Shown here piece after piece: positions 1 to 13,900 of a DNA stretch of 64,000 bases (its first letter is position 1; each line of letters opens with the position of its first letter). The stretch is from Cymodocea nodosa (taxonomy: Eukaryota > Streptophyta > Magnoliopsida > Alismatales > Cymodoceaceae). Below the pieces are notes generated by a model. It did no database searches, was not told the origin of the DNA, and saw nothing but the letters and a program-made list of their open reading frames with translations. Location of the stretch: contig CM072340.1 in the NCBI GenBank assembly GCA_036874045.1, positions 20,945,001-21,009,000 of the forward strand, given 5' to 3'. Made by a program: the position numbers and the translations under genes.

Positions 1-1112
1 TGTCCTGAAATCCTTGAGTGGTCTCGACCGAGGGTGGTCGATGTTATTCCGGCAGCCTTCGGCGCAGCAGTAGCATGGCAGCCTCATCGACGTCGGGATG
101 GCTTGCTTTGTTGTGGCTCGTAGCGACTCCGGCCCTTTCCTGTACTGCGATCCGTGCCCCCACATGTGCATCTGAGGATCAATTGTTTGAGTTTCATAAA
201 TGGTTGGTGGTGTGTGGAAAGCATGTATCAGATGATGCACTTCCTAAATGATTAAAGTATATATATCCTTCTCGAAAGAAATAATTAAGAGCAAGAAATA
301 TGGAAAGAACCATGAGAGATAAGATAAAGAAGTAGAACAGATTTGAAGAAGTGACTACAAGAAACGGTTAGTGGTGCATGCATGTGTACATACATAAAAG
401 AAACACCTGCAGAAAACATTCATATTCATAGATCGTCACGAAAAAATAACAAAAAATCTGCTTGTATTTAAGGAGGAGGTAGAAGAAGGACGGCTATTCA
501 TTATGCAAAAAAGGAGAAGAAGAAAGAAGAAGAAGAAGAAGAAGAAGAAGAAGAAGAAGAAGAAGAAGAAGAAGAAGAAGAAGAAGGCATCAGAATAGAT
601 ATATGTGTGTGTGCAAAAACCTGCATATTGTTGAAACGATTGAAGGTCTTGTTGCACACAACGCAAGAGAACTGCGTTGGACCGACGAGGATCTCCGCAG
701 GAGAGGGAATCCAGTATTTAATGGGGTGTGCGCTGTCGGACGGGAGATTGAGCATGTTGGGGTAACTTCCCATGTCCTCTGGGTTGTTGCTGTTACTTTT
801 GTTTTTGCTTGGGCCTTCACAGTACTCGTCTGTTCGGCAACCTGCGTTGCTGGGTGGACCAATGCAGAGGCAGAAATCGGTGGCGTCCAGGTCCGATGGC
901 TTGCGTGGGATGTGGCAATGCTGGTGGTACAGCCGCAACGTGGAGGTCGCGCTACACAGGGAAGAAGATGCCGCTGGTGGAGCATGGTGTTGTTGGTCTT
1001 GCCCCGGCGGGGAGAGGGTGAGAACTATGGACTCTTCTTCCTCCTTGTTCATCACTTGCTCCTGATTCCTTGACGACTTGTTGGTGTTGTGCATCATCAC
1101 ATCAAACCCCAT
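1..1112 (-). CDS. WIP-family C2H2 zinc-finger transcription factor, 3' end outside window
   Basis: Nuclear DNA-binding regulator of the WIP family (TRANSPARENT TESTA 1 / NO TRANSMITTING TRACT group). Exon 1 is 621-1112 (164 aa) and exon 2 is 1-171, running off the left edge. The join CAG|gt ... cctcag|ATG is in phase 0 and restores the first zinc finger: C150 and C153 lie in exon 1, and the [17 protein letters not shown] block lies in exon 2. The family signature is [19 protein letters not shown] at residues 132-150. A second finger begins in exon 2 ([18 protein letters not shown]) and the last residues in the window are PLKDFRT. The N-terminal CLCIGPPS resembles the conserved LHIGLPS-type motif of the family. 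The start at 1112 is supported by an in-frame TAG four codons upstream. The two C-terminal fingers should lie just outside the window. Which WIP member this is cannot be decided here. Confidence 0.93.
172..620 (-). other. intron 1 of the WIP gene
   Basis: A 449-bp GT-AG intron at the position inside the first zinc finger where WIP genes are split. It carries a long GAA/TTC microsatellite close to the donor. Open reading frames across it are low-complexity artefacts (poly-Ser and poly-Phe). Confidence 0.88.
518..586. repeat. (GAA)n microsatellite in WIP intron
   Basis: Nearly perfect GAA repeat on the + strand of about 65 bp, read as TTC (pyrimidine-rich) on the coding strand, starting roughly 35 bp after the donor site. 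Confidence 0.95.
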
Positions 1113-1213
1113 GCAACTCTAATCCTCCCTCCCAACCCAATCTCTACCGGTGGATATATATGTGGCTTCTGGTGCTGCTGCTGCTTCTTCTTCCAACGCC
1201 TTGTAATCGTGTT

Positions 1214-1223
1214 CTATATATAT
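1214..1223 (-). promoter_or_regulatory. candidate TATA box of WIP gene
   Basis: The minus strand reads TATATATAG about 105 bp before the start codon. Position and sequence fit a TATA box, but AT-rich runs are common here. Confidence 0.35.
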
Positions 1224-4200
1224 GCATGATAATTAGCTAGCTTGCAGTAAAAAAAATTTTAAAAAAATTGGTGTTTGGGTGGTGTTAATAATTAATCGAG
1301 GAACCTTTGGTCGATTGAGCCAGGTAGAGAGTTTGCACGTGTAGTGGTGGAGAGAAGGGATGGGGATGTGTGGTTTTTGGCGTGTTGGGGGGAAAGGGGG
1401 GACAAGAGACCGGCAAAGAAGGAAAGCTCTTGCAAGAGGCGCTGCGTAAGTACTGCACACATAGAAGAGCACAGAAGACAAATCAAACTACAATCTCTCT
1501 CTCACTCACCATCCCATGCTACTGAGATGGGAAGACCGGGCTCTGTCTAATAAGGTTCTACCTTCCTTCCCATGTATAACTAATTATATATATAGATATA
1601 TCCTGGATTCTAAGTATATATCTAATTGGAGGTTTACCCATCAAAAAGAAAAGAAAAGAAAAGAACAGTAGTTGGAGACTTGGGCTTCATGTAGATAATG
1701 GCAGAATAGCCGTTTAACGATGAGTCTTAAAACTTAATATTTCCTTTTCCAATGTGTAGATCTCTTGCTGGGAGTGTGTAAGGGTATATTCTTTCCAACC
1801 CTAGAGAAATTTTTTGAAACAACACAGTGGCGAATCCTTCTAGGGTTTACCTGATCATCTTTGCCATTAATCTGAATCTTCTTACAAGTATCTTCAAAAT
1901 GCTATTAGCCCATGTGATCTCCAAGGCCGGCATCATATATAATCAGTGAAATTTTTTTCCTATAAAGTTCTTCCAATAATTAGGGTTTGAATTCACAATA
2001 TTTTATGTGGATAATGGTCAGATACTTAGTATGCTATCTAAAATAAACTTCCAAGTTACCACTGTATTATAGGTTCATGTGTTGAAGCCTCCAACTTGTT
2101 ATTCATCAACTCCATTTTAGTAGGAATAAAGTTTCTAATATTTTCTAATTAAGTGAGAATCTTCGATAATAATTATTTCAGAAATTAAGAAAAAGAGAGA
2201 TACATCGTCGAGCATGTGTATGTGATTCATGGTAAATCATTGATTTTCTATCTTCGAGTAACATCTCTCTATTATTTTGCTTCACAATCAGAAGCATTTA
2301 AGGTTGCACAATGGAATGAAAAATTTCATGTACACCATTTAAAATATATGAAAACTTGAAGACCACCGTTATATTACCAATTTATTTTTCCCATCTTGAG
2401 ATGGTGTTAAAACTAACTGATTAGTTTTCTTTAATGTCATTAGTTTTAAATGTTAGACGACTAAATTATCGTACTCTTTGGACTGTAAGTACTGCAAAAA
2501 CTTCTTCCTTCCTCTTGCTACTGCTCAAATGCTACATACATCATAGAACTCCACCATTTTAAATCTTGGACGACTAAATTCTCACCTCCCTCCAACGACC
2601 AAGAGACTTCATCCTCATCCATCTCCACCATTGATCCCCAGATGGGGATTTTGGATGGAGAGAAGAGGGCAAGGAGAAATGGGTGTTGCAAATGCAGTGC
2701 ATGCAACGAAGATGATGGATGGGTTGTGGAGAGAGCAGAGAGGGATAATCCACAGATTGAGGAGGGTGGAGAGACTCACGAAAGCTTTGTAGTAGCTAGC
2801 TTGCCCGATACGTACATTTTAGAAGCCTCGTGGTGCAGTCGCACTTTCCAAGCAATATTAATGAATGCATCATCACCTGGCCTTCTACAGCTCTTTGTTG
2901 TCATGAGACACTGTAACTCGTCGAAGGGATAAAATGATGGAGGAGGTGGGCAAGAGAGTGGGTGGGTGAAGGAGGAGAGGCTATAGATCCAGTGGTGGAG
3001 TAAGCTTCGAAGGAGGGGATAGAAAGAGAAGGGTAGCTGTGCTGTTCTCGGGCTTTAGCTGGCACCACAACCTCCACACTGTTTGGGGTGACGAAGATGG
3101 CCGTCGACCCTGGGCACTACAGCCGGCTGGAGTTTCTTTTTTTCACTGAATTCACATTAATTTTGTGTGTATTATGTGAGATATCGAGTTTCAATTAAAG
3201 AAAGCACTGCAATCGGTTGCTTTGCGTTAAGCCGAACTTGTTTAATTAGTTTGGACTTATGAACTAGTATGTAATTTGGGACTTGATTAGTTGATTTTGG
3301 TTCCACAGTTGAAGAATTAGATTAACATACTCTGCCATTTCCCAAAAAAGGGGGAAAGAAAGAGAGGGTGCAGGGGTGTGGCTGGACGTTTTTGGGGAAA
3401 ACTGTCGGAATCGAAAATCGATTCAGAATCCACAGGTAGGTTAGACATTTGAACGAGAGAATGTACACCTGTGTTTATGGTTGTGACATTTTTTAAATTA
3501 AATTTAAATGTATTAACAATGTTATAAGTGACATTTTGATGACATTTTTCAAATTCCTTACATTTTTATTGCACACATCAAAATTTTACAACAATGATCG
3601 AATGATAGGCTTCATAGATCTCGACTTTCACTGTTTTTTCAACTGTCAAGTTCAACAGTGATCAAGTTTGAGTGTATAATTAGTGACGTTTTACACTACA
3701 ATAGACTTATTTTAATCTAACCTGTAACTAATAAAGTCCATAAATATACTGGTGTATCTGGGTGATGGAAATAACCTATAGTGGATGGTATAGTTAACCT
3801 ATGACCACATAGCAAAGTTACCAACAGTGTATGGTATAGTTGGGGTCTTCCACTTTAGTAAGGGGGATGGAGATACGGATTCACATCCATGTAGAAACTT
3901 AAAAAAAAATCCCAATATGATAGAAGTTAGAGAACCTAATTCGTTCTTCTCAAGTATTTTTAAAGAAAGTTTTATCAATATTAGGTACATAAAGTCAAGT
4001 CTACGTTAGGTCCATTAATCCTCGTTCCATACTTTTCAACTATTGCTAGAGAAAGCTTCATCAACTAGGTCCGTAAAGTCAGGTCGAGATTGGGACAATC
4101 GAACCTAGTTCCATCTTTTTCATAGATCTAGATTCCAAACTCAACTCCAGAAGAAGAAATAAAGAGAAATGCATTCCCCTCGCATAGAGAAAATTCAACC

Positions 4201-4923
4201 AGTCTCGACAGATTTTTGTTATGCTTAATTTCTAGAAAAAAATTATGAGCAACAATTAGAAGAGATGTTATCAAAACAATTAACTATTTTCTTCACGAAT
4301 CCCATATTAGAAACCACGGTAAACTGAATTCCCTATTAGAAATCTGTTAAAAGTAGCTCCTGGAGGAAGAATCACTACTAAATTCAATAACCTCGGTAAT
4401 CCTAAGTTATCATCTTCCCTACACCTACTAATATGGGCAGAGAAAGAACTAAATAAAACTAGGAAAAGGGTACCATGCATCTTAGGGAATCAAGGATATT
4501 CAGTCTTCCACCTGAAAAGTGACAATATTAGTTTTAAGTCTTGAAGAGGCCAAGATCGGCTGGTAAAAATATTCATAATTTTAATATTTCTATGAAGAAT
4601 ATCTTCAAACCACGACCAACTTTAATGGTCTAAATTTGTCATTTATAAATTTTTACGACAAACAAGTGTCCCATGCCTTATTTTTTGATAATCTTTCAAC
4701 ACAGTCTCATTCCTCGCGATGGAATGAATGACCAACCACGCTTTGTAATGTTTAATCCATGTTGAGATTGATAATGTTTTGAGAACTCAAACCAGTGATA
4801 ATTTAACACCTTATCATATCAATACATAATCTTATAAATGAATTTCGTGTAAAAAGGGAACTGTCCTTCCACGTCGAAATTATACAAAAAGACGGCTAAC
4901 AAATGAAAAATAAAGCTTTTGGG
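1224..4923. other. intergenic region without a supported gene
   Basis: About 3.7 kb between the WIP gene and the 3' end of the EXS gene. A moderately GC-rich island at 2580-3130 gives short open frames on both strands, but no frame looks like a known family and the codons do not form exons with good splice sites. The rest is AT-rich and featureless. Confidence 0.6.
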
Positions 4924-7900
4924 TTATATATCGTGATCGGTGGAGCTAAGTAGCCTATCTTCTTCCTTTTCTTCCATGGAAAACTGAACCCCTGTTTTTT
5001 GTGTCATCTTGAACCACTCATTCTCCACCCGAAAGAAAATCCATTGAAAACGGCGAAATATCTCCATAGCTGTTATTACGAAAACAGTAAGGTAGTTATG
5101 GCGTAGATGGGCTGATAACTTGTATGTCCAGGTACACCGAAGAACCAGGTTGCTCCCTAGAACCCAATAGTAAAACTGCAAGACCACAAAATCCGATTTG
5201 CAGAAAAATCAGGATTCAAACTAATCGATTTTTTAACAAAATCAAAAATTTATGGATAAAGGCCCTATACCCATCTACGTCCATACAAAATGTTGGAAAA
5301 AAGAGTCGGATTTTTGAACTTGAATATTCGGGAGAAGACGCTGCAAATGCCAAAAAATTGTGAATATAAATAAAAAATAAATTACTTAAATATATAAGAA
5401 GAAAACCTTACGCACCTCAAATCCCAGTCTCGGGTAACATCCCAATAAAATGAATATAAGGAATTAATTATACTTGAAATAAGCCAAAGCGGGAGGTACA
5501 AATATGGCCACATTTCAGGGAAAGGATATTTGAAAGCCGAAAAGAAAATCACAGGAACAGCTGTAGCATACTTAAGTGCTGAAAAAATCAAACAAAAGTC
5601 AAGTTAGAAACTAAGAGAACGTAATCTGGTGACTAGATGTTATCCATAACAATAGTTAATGTGAAAAAAGGACTAGCAACGAATACAAAAAACTTAAGTG
5701 GCCACTGCAAAAGAGATACCGTTCAGAAGAGAGGATTTGTCCTTTGTGTCCTTGTACTGTCGAATGCATTGAAAGAAGCGGCAAAAGTATGGAAATACAA
5801 GCACTAAAGGAATTGCAAAAGAATGACTTCCGCATATTGAATCTGCTTCAAACCAAGCAATTGTCGCAACCTTCATTATCAAGAACAAAGAAAGCTGAAG
5901 GATATCATGCATGACTCACATATAGCAACCAAGAATATTACGCTAGTTCACATTCTTTGAATACTTAAAATCATACAGCTAACTTTATGCGGCAAATCTA
6001 GGACTACCTTCTTGGAGATTTAAATGTCATCAAACGATGATTTCAGTAGTAGAGTTGAGACCAAGTATTCTAAAATTCACAATTCCAATGAGGTCTGAAG
6101 TTAAATGCGTGACAATAAACAACTGCTCACTCTCTAGCACAAGTGTACAGTTTTCGATTTACCGGTTGTGTGGAATTGGGAGGTACTAATTTCTATTTTT
6201 GTAGCACCACTTCATATTCAAGCTGTTCTTGATTATAAAAGAACATTAGCAATTGATACTAATGAAAATTTGACATATCCTTAAAGAATTTTGAAGTGAG
6301 AAAATATTAGAGTTATGGTCATAGATCTGAAATCTGAATATCAGCATCATATTCGAGTATGGTCCTTCCGAAATAGGATGTATGTTGGATACGCATAGAA
6401 ATATGGGAAAGAAAATTGATTCCTAGAAAGCATTTGACCAGCTTCATAGGGAGTTATTCATGAAAATCTCAACTGAAAGAAAGAACAAAATTGAAAATTT
6501 AAAAATAAATTTTCTCAACTTCTACAAACATTTTTTTGACAAAAGGTAAAGTTATATCTTATTAGATAAAAATAAACATGATACAGTAAATTGTGGTCAA
6601 ATCAACTACAAATATATACAGTGAATTTTCCTTAATATGTGAAAAACAAAAGGAGAGACTTAAGTTAGAAGAATAAAGTTCGAAGAAAGATTAGCAGATG
6701 CTTGAAGTTTATTTTCATTTCTAAGTGAGCAGTGGCCTGCTAAACGAAAAGTATCATGAATAGTCCCAAACCTGGGTGAGTTAAGCAAATTACCAAAAGG
6801 GAAAGTATCTTAAAATATTAAGATTTAGATACTCAAATCTATGTACAAGATATCAAAGAATACAACTTCTATGCTTAAGATTACCAATGACACTAGCTGA
6901 AGATGCGAAAGGGATAGCACTCAACTGGCATGACCCAATCAAATGGTGATAACAAAATCCAAGGATGGCTTGTTAGAACTTTCAATGTGAAAAATGTCTA
7001 AGGCAATAATACCATAAAATAAATGACTCAAATGTAAACACCAACGCTACCAATCCAAGTGGAATTTCGTCTCAAACAAACAAATGCATGCTTCTATACT
7101 TACGGCTTAAACGAATCCTCTCATTCAACTGCAAATTCTAAAAAGTACAAGGAAAAATAACACCCACAAGGACTTCGATCAGACTCTACCAAAACACTAC
7201 AACCTTGGGGCAAACATGTAAATGGCATTTAAATGACCTTGTCGACTGTATTTTGAAACATTGTGAACTGTGTAGATTATATATTAGTCTAGATGCCATC
7301 ATTATTAGGACATTAGATAGGGAAACAAATAAATGGGTCACATAACCAGGCCGACCCAAATGGAGGCTAGATTTCGACCATCAGGGAATTCTTCCCCTTC
7401 AAAACTTCTTGATCACCCTTTGTCAGGAACCATCTCCACCTAAACATTACTTGGCCTTGTATTCCTCATTGTTACATCATCTGACACTTCAATGTTTCAT
7501 CACAACTCCTTGCACAGTGGCCTAAGAGGATATAGCAAAAGCACTAGAGTGATCTCTAGAAATTCCTCCAATTAGACTCTATCTCTTTATCCCATAACTA
7601 TAAGGCCTAAGAGGCTGCTAGATATTGGAAATTTTGATAGCAACTGGCAATGGAGTCTTCACCTCTGTTTGAACATCACGCAGAGATTGAGCAGGCAGCT
7701 GACCTCTTGGGGAAGCTTTCCACATTTTTCCCACCAACCGATTCAGAAGATGCACTAACATAGACAGCACCTAATGATGGTAGGTTCACAGTAGAGTCCT
7801 GCTATCAAAGTTTATGGCCAACAACATTGGAGAAGTGATAATCTTGTAAAATGGTACAGAAAAAAAAGCCTCCTTCAAAGTGAAGTGTCTTCTGTATATC

Positions 7901-10900
7901 ACTTGTCAGTAGATCTGTTACCAAGGTTCGAAGGAGTGCTTAAACTGCCAATCTAAAATATCTCCTTTGCAGTTCCAAAGATGAAGATATTGACCACTTG
8001 TTCTGCACTTGTCAAGTGGTTAGAGGTGCTTGGAAGAAACTTTCAAGACAAATGATTAACAGAGGAATTCTTTTCCAGTCTAAGGAGAACCTGGTCTCTG
8101 AGGTTGCTAGGCTAATTAGAGGGAAGTTGACTGAAGCCAAACACCACCTGCTTCTGATGGTTGCTGCTATTCTCTAGGCAGTTTGGTTGGCACGAATTGT
8201 TGTGGTGTTTAGATAGGAGCCTGGTTCAGAAGATGATATCACCTTCACTGTCATTAATTTTTTAAGCTTTAGGATAAGGTGTTTATTCAAACAATGGATC
8301 CCCACTCTACAGCATCTTCTAACATAAACATGCCTCAAACAACCCTCCCCAGAAGCCCCGCAACCATCACCAAACCCTCATTCAGCCCCTAAACATCTTG
8401 GTTATTGATACCCCAAGCAACATTAATATCTGCATCCTGACAAACAAAAGAGGTGAAAGTAAGAGACAGATTTATGCAAGTGGAAGACAGTGTGAAACCG
8501 GATTCCAAGAGGAAAGGGAGTGGTACAATTATCAACATTAGCTTGTTCCACCCGTTGTGTAATGGCATCATCTAAGTGTGTTGGGGTCCTCGTCAAACTT
8601 GCATTTATCTCACCAACACCATCAAATGTGTCGATCAAAAGATAACCACTAGAAGAGCTCCAACAACTAGCTCCCCACCAGAATTAGAAGGGATCCCTGT
8701 TGACGATGACACCACTCCAATAGTCACCTTCATCAAAAAGAGCTAGAGGGTCATCCCCTCAACCGCCAAGGGTCAAGGTGCACATCTCAGATAGGTAGGG
8801 AGATCAAGGTTATCTGTTGTATGTCATAACTCTAAGAACTACCAACACAAGATAGTCACCAACTCCTACACCCATCACCATGAGCCCACCATTGTATCCC
8901 CTTTGGTAGATAAAAGAAGAATGTGAAGACCAAACTTTCCTTCAATCAAGAAATTCAACTTCAATTTTGTGTCAAACTTCATCAAGTTGAAAAGCTAACA
9001 TGTATCAGTAAAATTTTGCTAAGTTGAAATCAAGTGAGTAGAAATATGATAAATAAAATCACATTTTGTTAACAAATTACAATGTTTAATTGCATGCCTT
9101 TGATGGCCTTCACTATAGGTATGAGGATGTCATCACTAGAAATCTTTGAGAGAACTGCAGTTGAGGCACCACTAGCATCTTATGAGAATCAGATGACAAC
9201 AAAGGTGAATTCAACTCTGTATCAAAAGCAGATCAAGATCTGATAAAAAGATACCAAGGTGGATAAGTTATTCCACCAACCTTGATCGCGCCACCAACTT
9301 TATTATTCACCATACACACATCAACATGAGCCAAGCCTATCGTCTACAAACCAACCATATCAATACACCAAGGCTAAGCAGGATAAAGCACCTCATCTAA
9401 ATTTCCCACCTTCCCACCCTCTTTCCTAGTCAGTACCATATCATCCACCACCTTAACCCCTACCCCAATGCCACCCTGAAAAGAAGATGAAGGATTGTCA
9501 ACCTCCCCCTCCATTGCACCAAACCAACCAATTAGCTGAGCATCAAACACAGCCAAACCAACCCATTCGCCCACACCAATTTCTAAGACAAATCCATATC
9601 CCTCCTACCAAGCTCCCTACTTGCCTTGTAACCATTGTAACTCAAACCCACCACCTTCAAAACTCCCTTGCATACAACCCTACCAAGCTTTACAAAGATA
9701 GTTTAAAGGATGCTCTCCATCGCCACCAATAGAAGATGCACTAATGCTTTGCTTTTGCCCATCCTTCCCTAGGAGAAGACCAAGTAGCACCCAATTCTAT
9801 TAAGGGTCTGTTTGTGTATCCAAAAAGTGATAAAAAGTAACAAAAAAGAAAGTGTCAGAAAATTAAAAAAATGATGGAAAAGAAAGTTGCAAAAAGTTAT
9901 AAAAAATTCTTAGAAAATTTTGATGTTTGTACATCGACAAGAAAGTGATAGAAAAGTGAAAAAATAATAAAATGTAATAAAATATGAATGAATAATATAA
10001 AAATATTTTTAAACATCTTAAGTTTATGGAAAAATTAAAAATGTTTACATTTATTATAAGAATACATTATACATTACGAAGATAATATAAATTTAACATA
10101 TAGTAAAAATTTATTATTATTATAATTATTGATTAATTATTATTATTATTATTTCATCTTTTTTTTAACATAAAAATTTAACAAATTATATTTTCTTTTT
10201 CTTTTTTCTCTTCTTCCTTTTTTTCCCTCACTTTCCGTCAATTTCAGACTCCAACTTGATGATGGTTCTACTTCTTATAAAACTTTCTCTAGAAAGTGAT
10301 AGTGGAAAATAATGAACACTTTCCGCAAGATACAAACACACTATATTTTTCGTTACTTTCTCTCACTTTCTTTTCCACCACTTTCACTCACTTTCCCTCG
10401 TGCACAAACCCTTCCTAAATATCTTCTCCAACACACCAACAGCCACATTTCAATCAAAAGTTCTCTCGTAACAGCCTACCAGCATGGAACACTCTATCTT
10501 TTTTATGCTTATCTGATATTGTAAAATTTAACAACTATCTACAATACATTTCATTCCAGATTCAATACTTCTTGTTTAAGATTCTTTGATGGTAGCAACA
10601 AAAGTAACCCTGATTCTAATCAAGACATATTCCATACCCCCAACACTTAAGCCTCAATTTCCCATGTAGCACATCCTAATTCCAATGGCTATCCCAATAA
10701 ACTCTCATAGCCGTTTTCAAAAAGCTCTGTACCTTAATCACCTCATCTAAAAGTGGAAGATCCATCTCAGTTTAAGAGGATGCATGATACATGGTTGGAA
10801 CCCAACATCTTCACATCAAAAGCACAACCTCCTCCAAGACGAAAGCCTGATACAAAGTCCCCCACAGGGCATCCATCCCTTCTCACTAGCAATCACTGAC

Positions 10901-13900
10901 CTTCCTATTCAACAAGCCACCATATGACCCAAACCTCTACGCCCCCTACACAACAATTTTTCTACACCCACTCCTCTAATGGCCTCAATCATAGCATTTC
11001 AGGCACCTAACCTTTGCCTGATCATAACCAGCCCATGCCCATCCTTGCTCCTAACCAACCCATGCATTGCCAATGACAACCATGTTGGAACCTGTCACCA
11101 CTATTGAGGGTGTAGCCCTCTTCCTCCATACCCACAAGATGAGGTTTGAGATTGAGGACCCTCGTCAATATTGATGAACCCCCTTCCATCTATCACCATC
11201 ACCTCCCCGACAATTGGTCTCCCTCTCCATCCCCAATTCTAACATCTACAATAATTAAATGTCAAATTCAATAATTCAGAAAACCCAAATATTTGGTTAA
11301 TTATCGTATCCCTAGACATATGTGGGGTGTGCAAGTAAAATCATCCTAAAACATCTCAAAATTCAATTCCACTGTTGTTTAAAAAACAAACATTTAACAT
11401 GATAAGCCTTCAAACTAGAACGTGAGCATGCACAAGTAGACCAAAAAAGGCCAATGGCCAATGCACAAAAGTAACTGATGAATTGGTAAGCTGTGAAAGC
11501 ACGTCAGGTTAATATAATTGTTATAGAAATTCAGCCACAAACATCAGAAATTGTTGGAGAGGAATTTATTAAGAATAAACATTAGTTTAGTTATTGTAGT
11601 TATGAGGAATATTGAGCTATTCTATGGAATAATCAAATAACTTTTAATTTAATGTCCTAAAGTTGAGAAAAATAACATGAATTGAAGACATTTTTGGCAA
11701 AACTGGATTTTTTATAAAACAGCAGCGTTATGGAAATTAATATTCATATAACAAAGATTGATTTTGTAGCTAAAAATGAAAGCATTTCATATGAAGTTTA
11801 ACCATAACATATTACTATTTACCTGTTTATTGACCATTCGACAAGCTGAGCGCTCCAAATCTGAAAGCACCTGATAAAAACTACATTAGCAGTTACAGTT
11901 TCACCAAGAACAAAAATACAAGCAAAAACAAAAAAATTTAAAGGTATTGAGAAGGTAGTAAATGGAAACTGAAAATGAGAAATTTAAACATGCAACCACA
12001 CAATTTTCTTTCTGAGATTGCTTCTTGTATAAAATTATGCACAGGCTTTAATAAATTTAACTTCTATGGCATTAACTAATCTACTCTTCAGGATGTAATA
12101 TTCTGTTATGCCCTGCACTTTTTTAAACTTAATAAGTAAGAAATTTCAGAAATAGATGATATGATAGCAAAGATTAGTGAAGGAATGGGAAGGCAAAAAG
12201 GAAAAAAAATGGAAGAGGAAATGAAGAGTAAAAGAAACGGGGAAAGAAAAACAAAATTGAGATAACCATTAATGGTCAACCACCTGAATGACCATTTCAA
12301 AGGTGATAAGGCTCAAGTTGCAAGTCAGCTTCAGAATTATTTCTACTGTTTGTAGGTGCTACCGAAGATGAAATTTATTCAACAGTTGTTCTTATACCCA
12401 CAGAATCCATTGACAAACAAGTAATTGTAGTGTATCCAGAAAAAACTACCATTGTGAGAACAAAAATTCGAGAAAAAACATTGAACGTGGCTACTAACTA
12501 GTAACACTTATCATGTGAGTTGGTCACAATTTAAAACCAATGTATTCCAAGTTCACCTACTTATGTAAAATATAAAATATGTAAGTCGAATTTGAAATAT
12601 GGTAACATTTGATTGAAGAGGTGAGGCTACCAACAAATTTCTTACATTATCTTATATTTTCATGCAAGCAATTTCTGCATAACAGAGACTTCACCAATCA
12701 TTGATTGCCCTTACTAGGTGGGCCTTTGTTAGGATTGAATGGCACATTTTCTAAGCCACATGAATGACTCACATTGCAACCCAATTACACGCATGTGGCT
12801 TGCTTATGTAGCTTACATATGTGCAGATGAAAACATGTAGGTACATTTCTTTGAAATAAACCACTATATGCATAGACTACCCTATGGCTCTGCGCAACAT
12901 TATGTTTATGAAAAAATGAGACAATGTCTCATGGCATGACCTAGATTTATAACGTGAATTTCTGATATTATGAACGAAAAACATCTCAATCATAATCCAA
13001 TTGTCAGTGTTGTTCACATCAATGTTGTAAAAAAAAGAAGGAAAATCAATACCATACAGATCGAAAATTAAAACTAAGTCATTCCATGTTATCAGTGGAA
13101 AATAGTTCCCACATTAGAATTATTGTAAATTTTCTTATTATGTAACATCTCTTTATAAAGGGCTGATAATAGTGAATGGAATAACAATATTCTAACTTTC
13201 CTTGTTTTCAAGTGTCATCAAAGTAAAGTTTTAAGCGAGAAAAAGAGGAGAAAACTCAAACACGTCACCACCTTGTTGTAGTGGTGATGATGGACCTAAT
13301 TCCTATTTTCAATCAATCTGTATCTATTCTCATGTGTGCATAAAGCAGACCCCGTACTTCCTTTCTTTCTTTTTTCTCTGCCTCTCAAGTTCCAAACCTT
13401 TTCTTCTTCCTACTAGCACATTTGTCTTTCACCTCAAGCAGCAATGACAACTCTTTCTTTGCATCTATCATGACCAATGCTTTAAACTTCAACACAGGTT
13501 GCCGAAATGTTGGTTTTAGAAAATGTTGACATGACATTGACATGGATATTGTGTTTTACAAATGTCAATGGCATGGCAACTGACAACCTATGCACCTTAA
13601 AAAATATGAGTACAAGAAGAGCACACAAGGAGAACCAAAAGAAAAACAGCAACTTCTGACAACCCTAAAATGATGAAGATAACATTAGTTTCCAACTAGT
13701 GGACATGGAATGAAAAAGAGGGAAAATAAAGTTAGTTTCAAACAAAATTAGTAGAAACAAAAGGAAAATAGCAACTTCTGAAACCATGAAATGAGGATGA
13801 CAACATTAGTTTCCAACTAGTGGACGTGGAATGAAAAAGAGAAGAAAAAATAAGGATAGCTTCAAAGAAAATTATTGTAAAAATATCAAAGACCAACCAA

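Noticed and set aside
436-666. Frames with long poly-Phe or poly-Ser on the minus strand
   Set aside because: They are translations of the GAA/TTC microsatellite in the WIP intron.
603-1073. 156-codon plus-strand frame opposite the WIP exon
   Set aside because: Antisense shadow of the WIP coding exon; no family resemblance.
2518-2932. Short frames on both strands in a GC-richer island
   Set aside because: No domain, no consistent splice sites, and no support from the neighbouring sequence.
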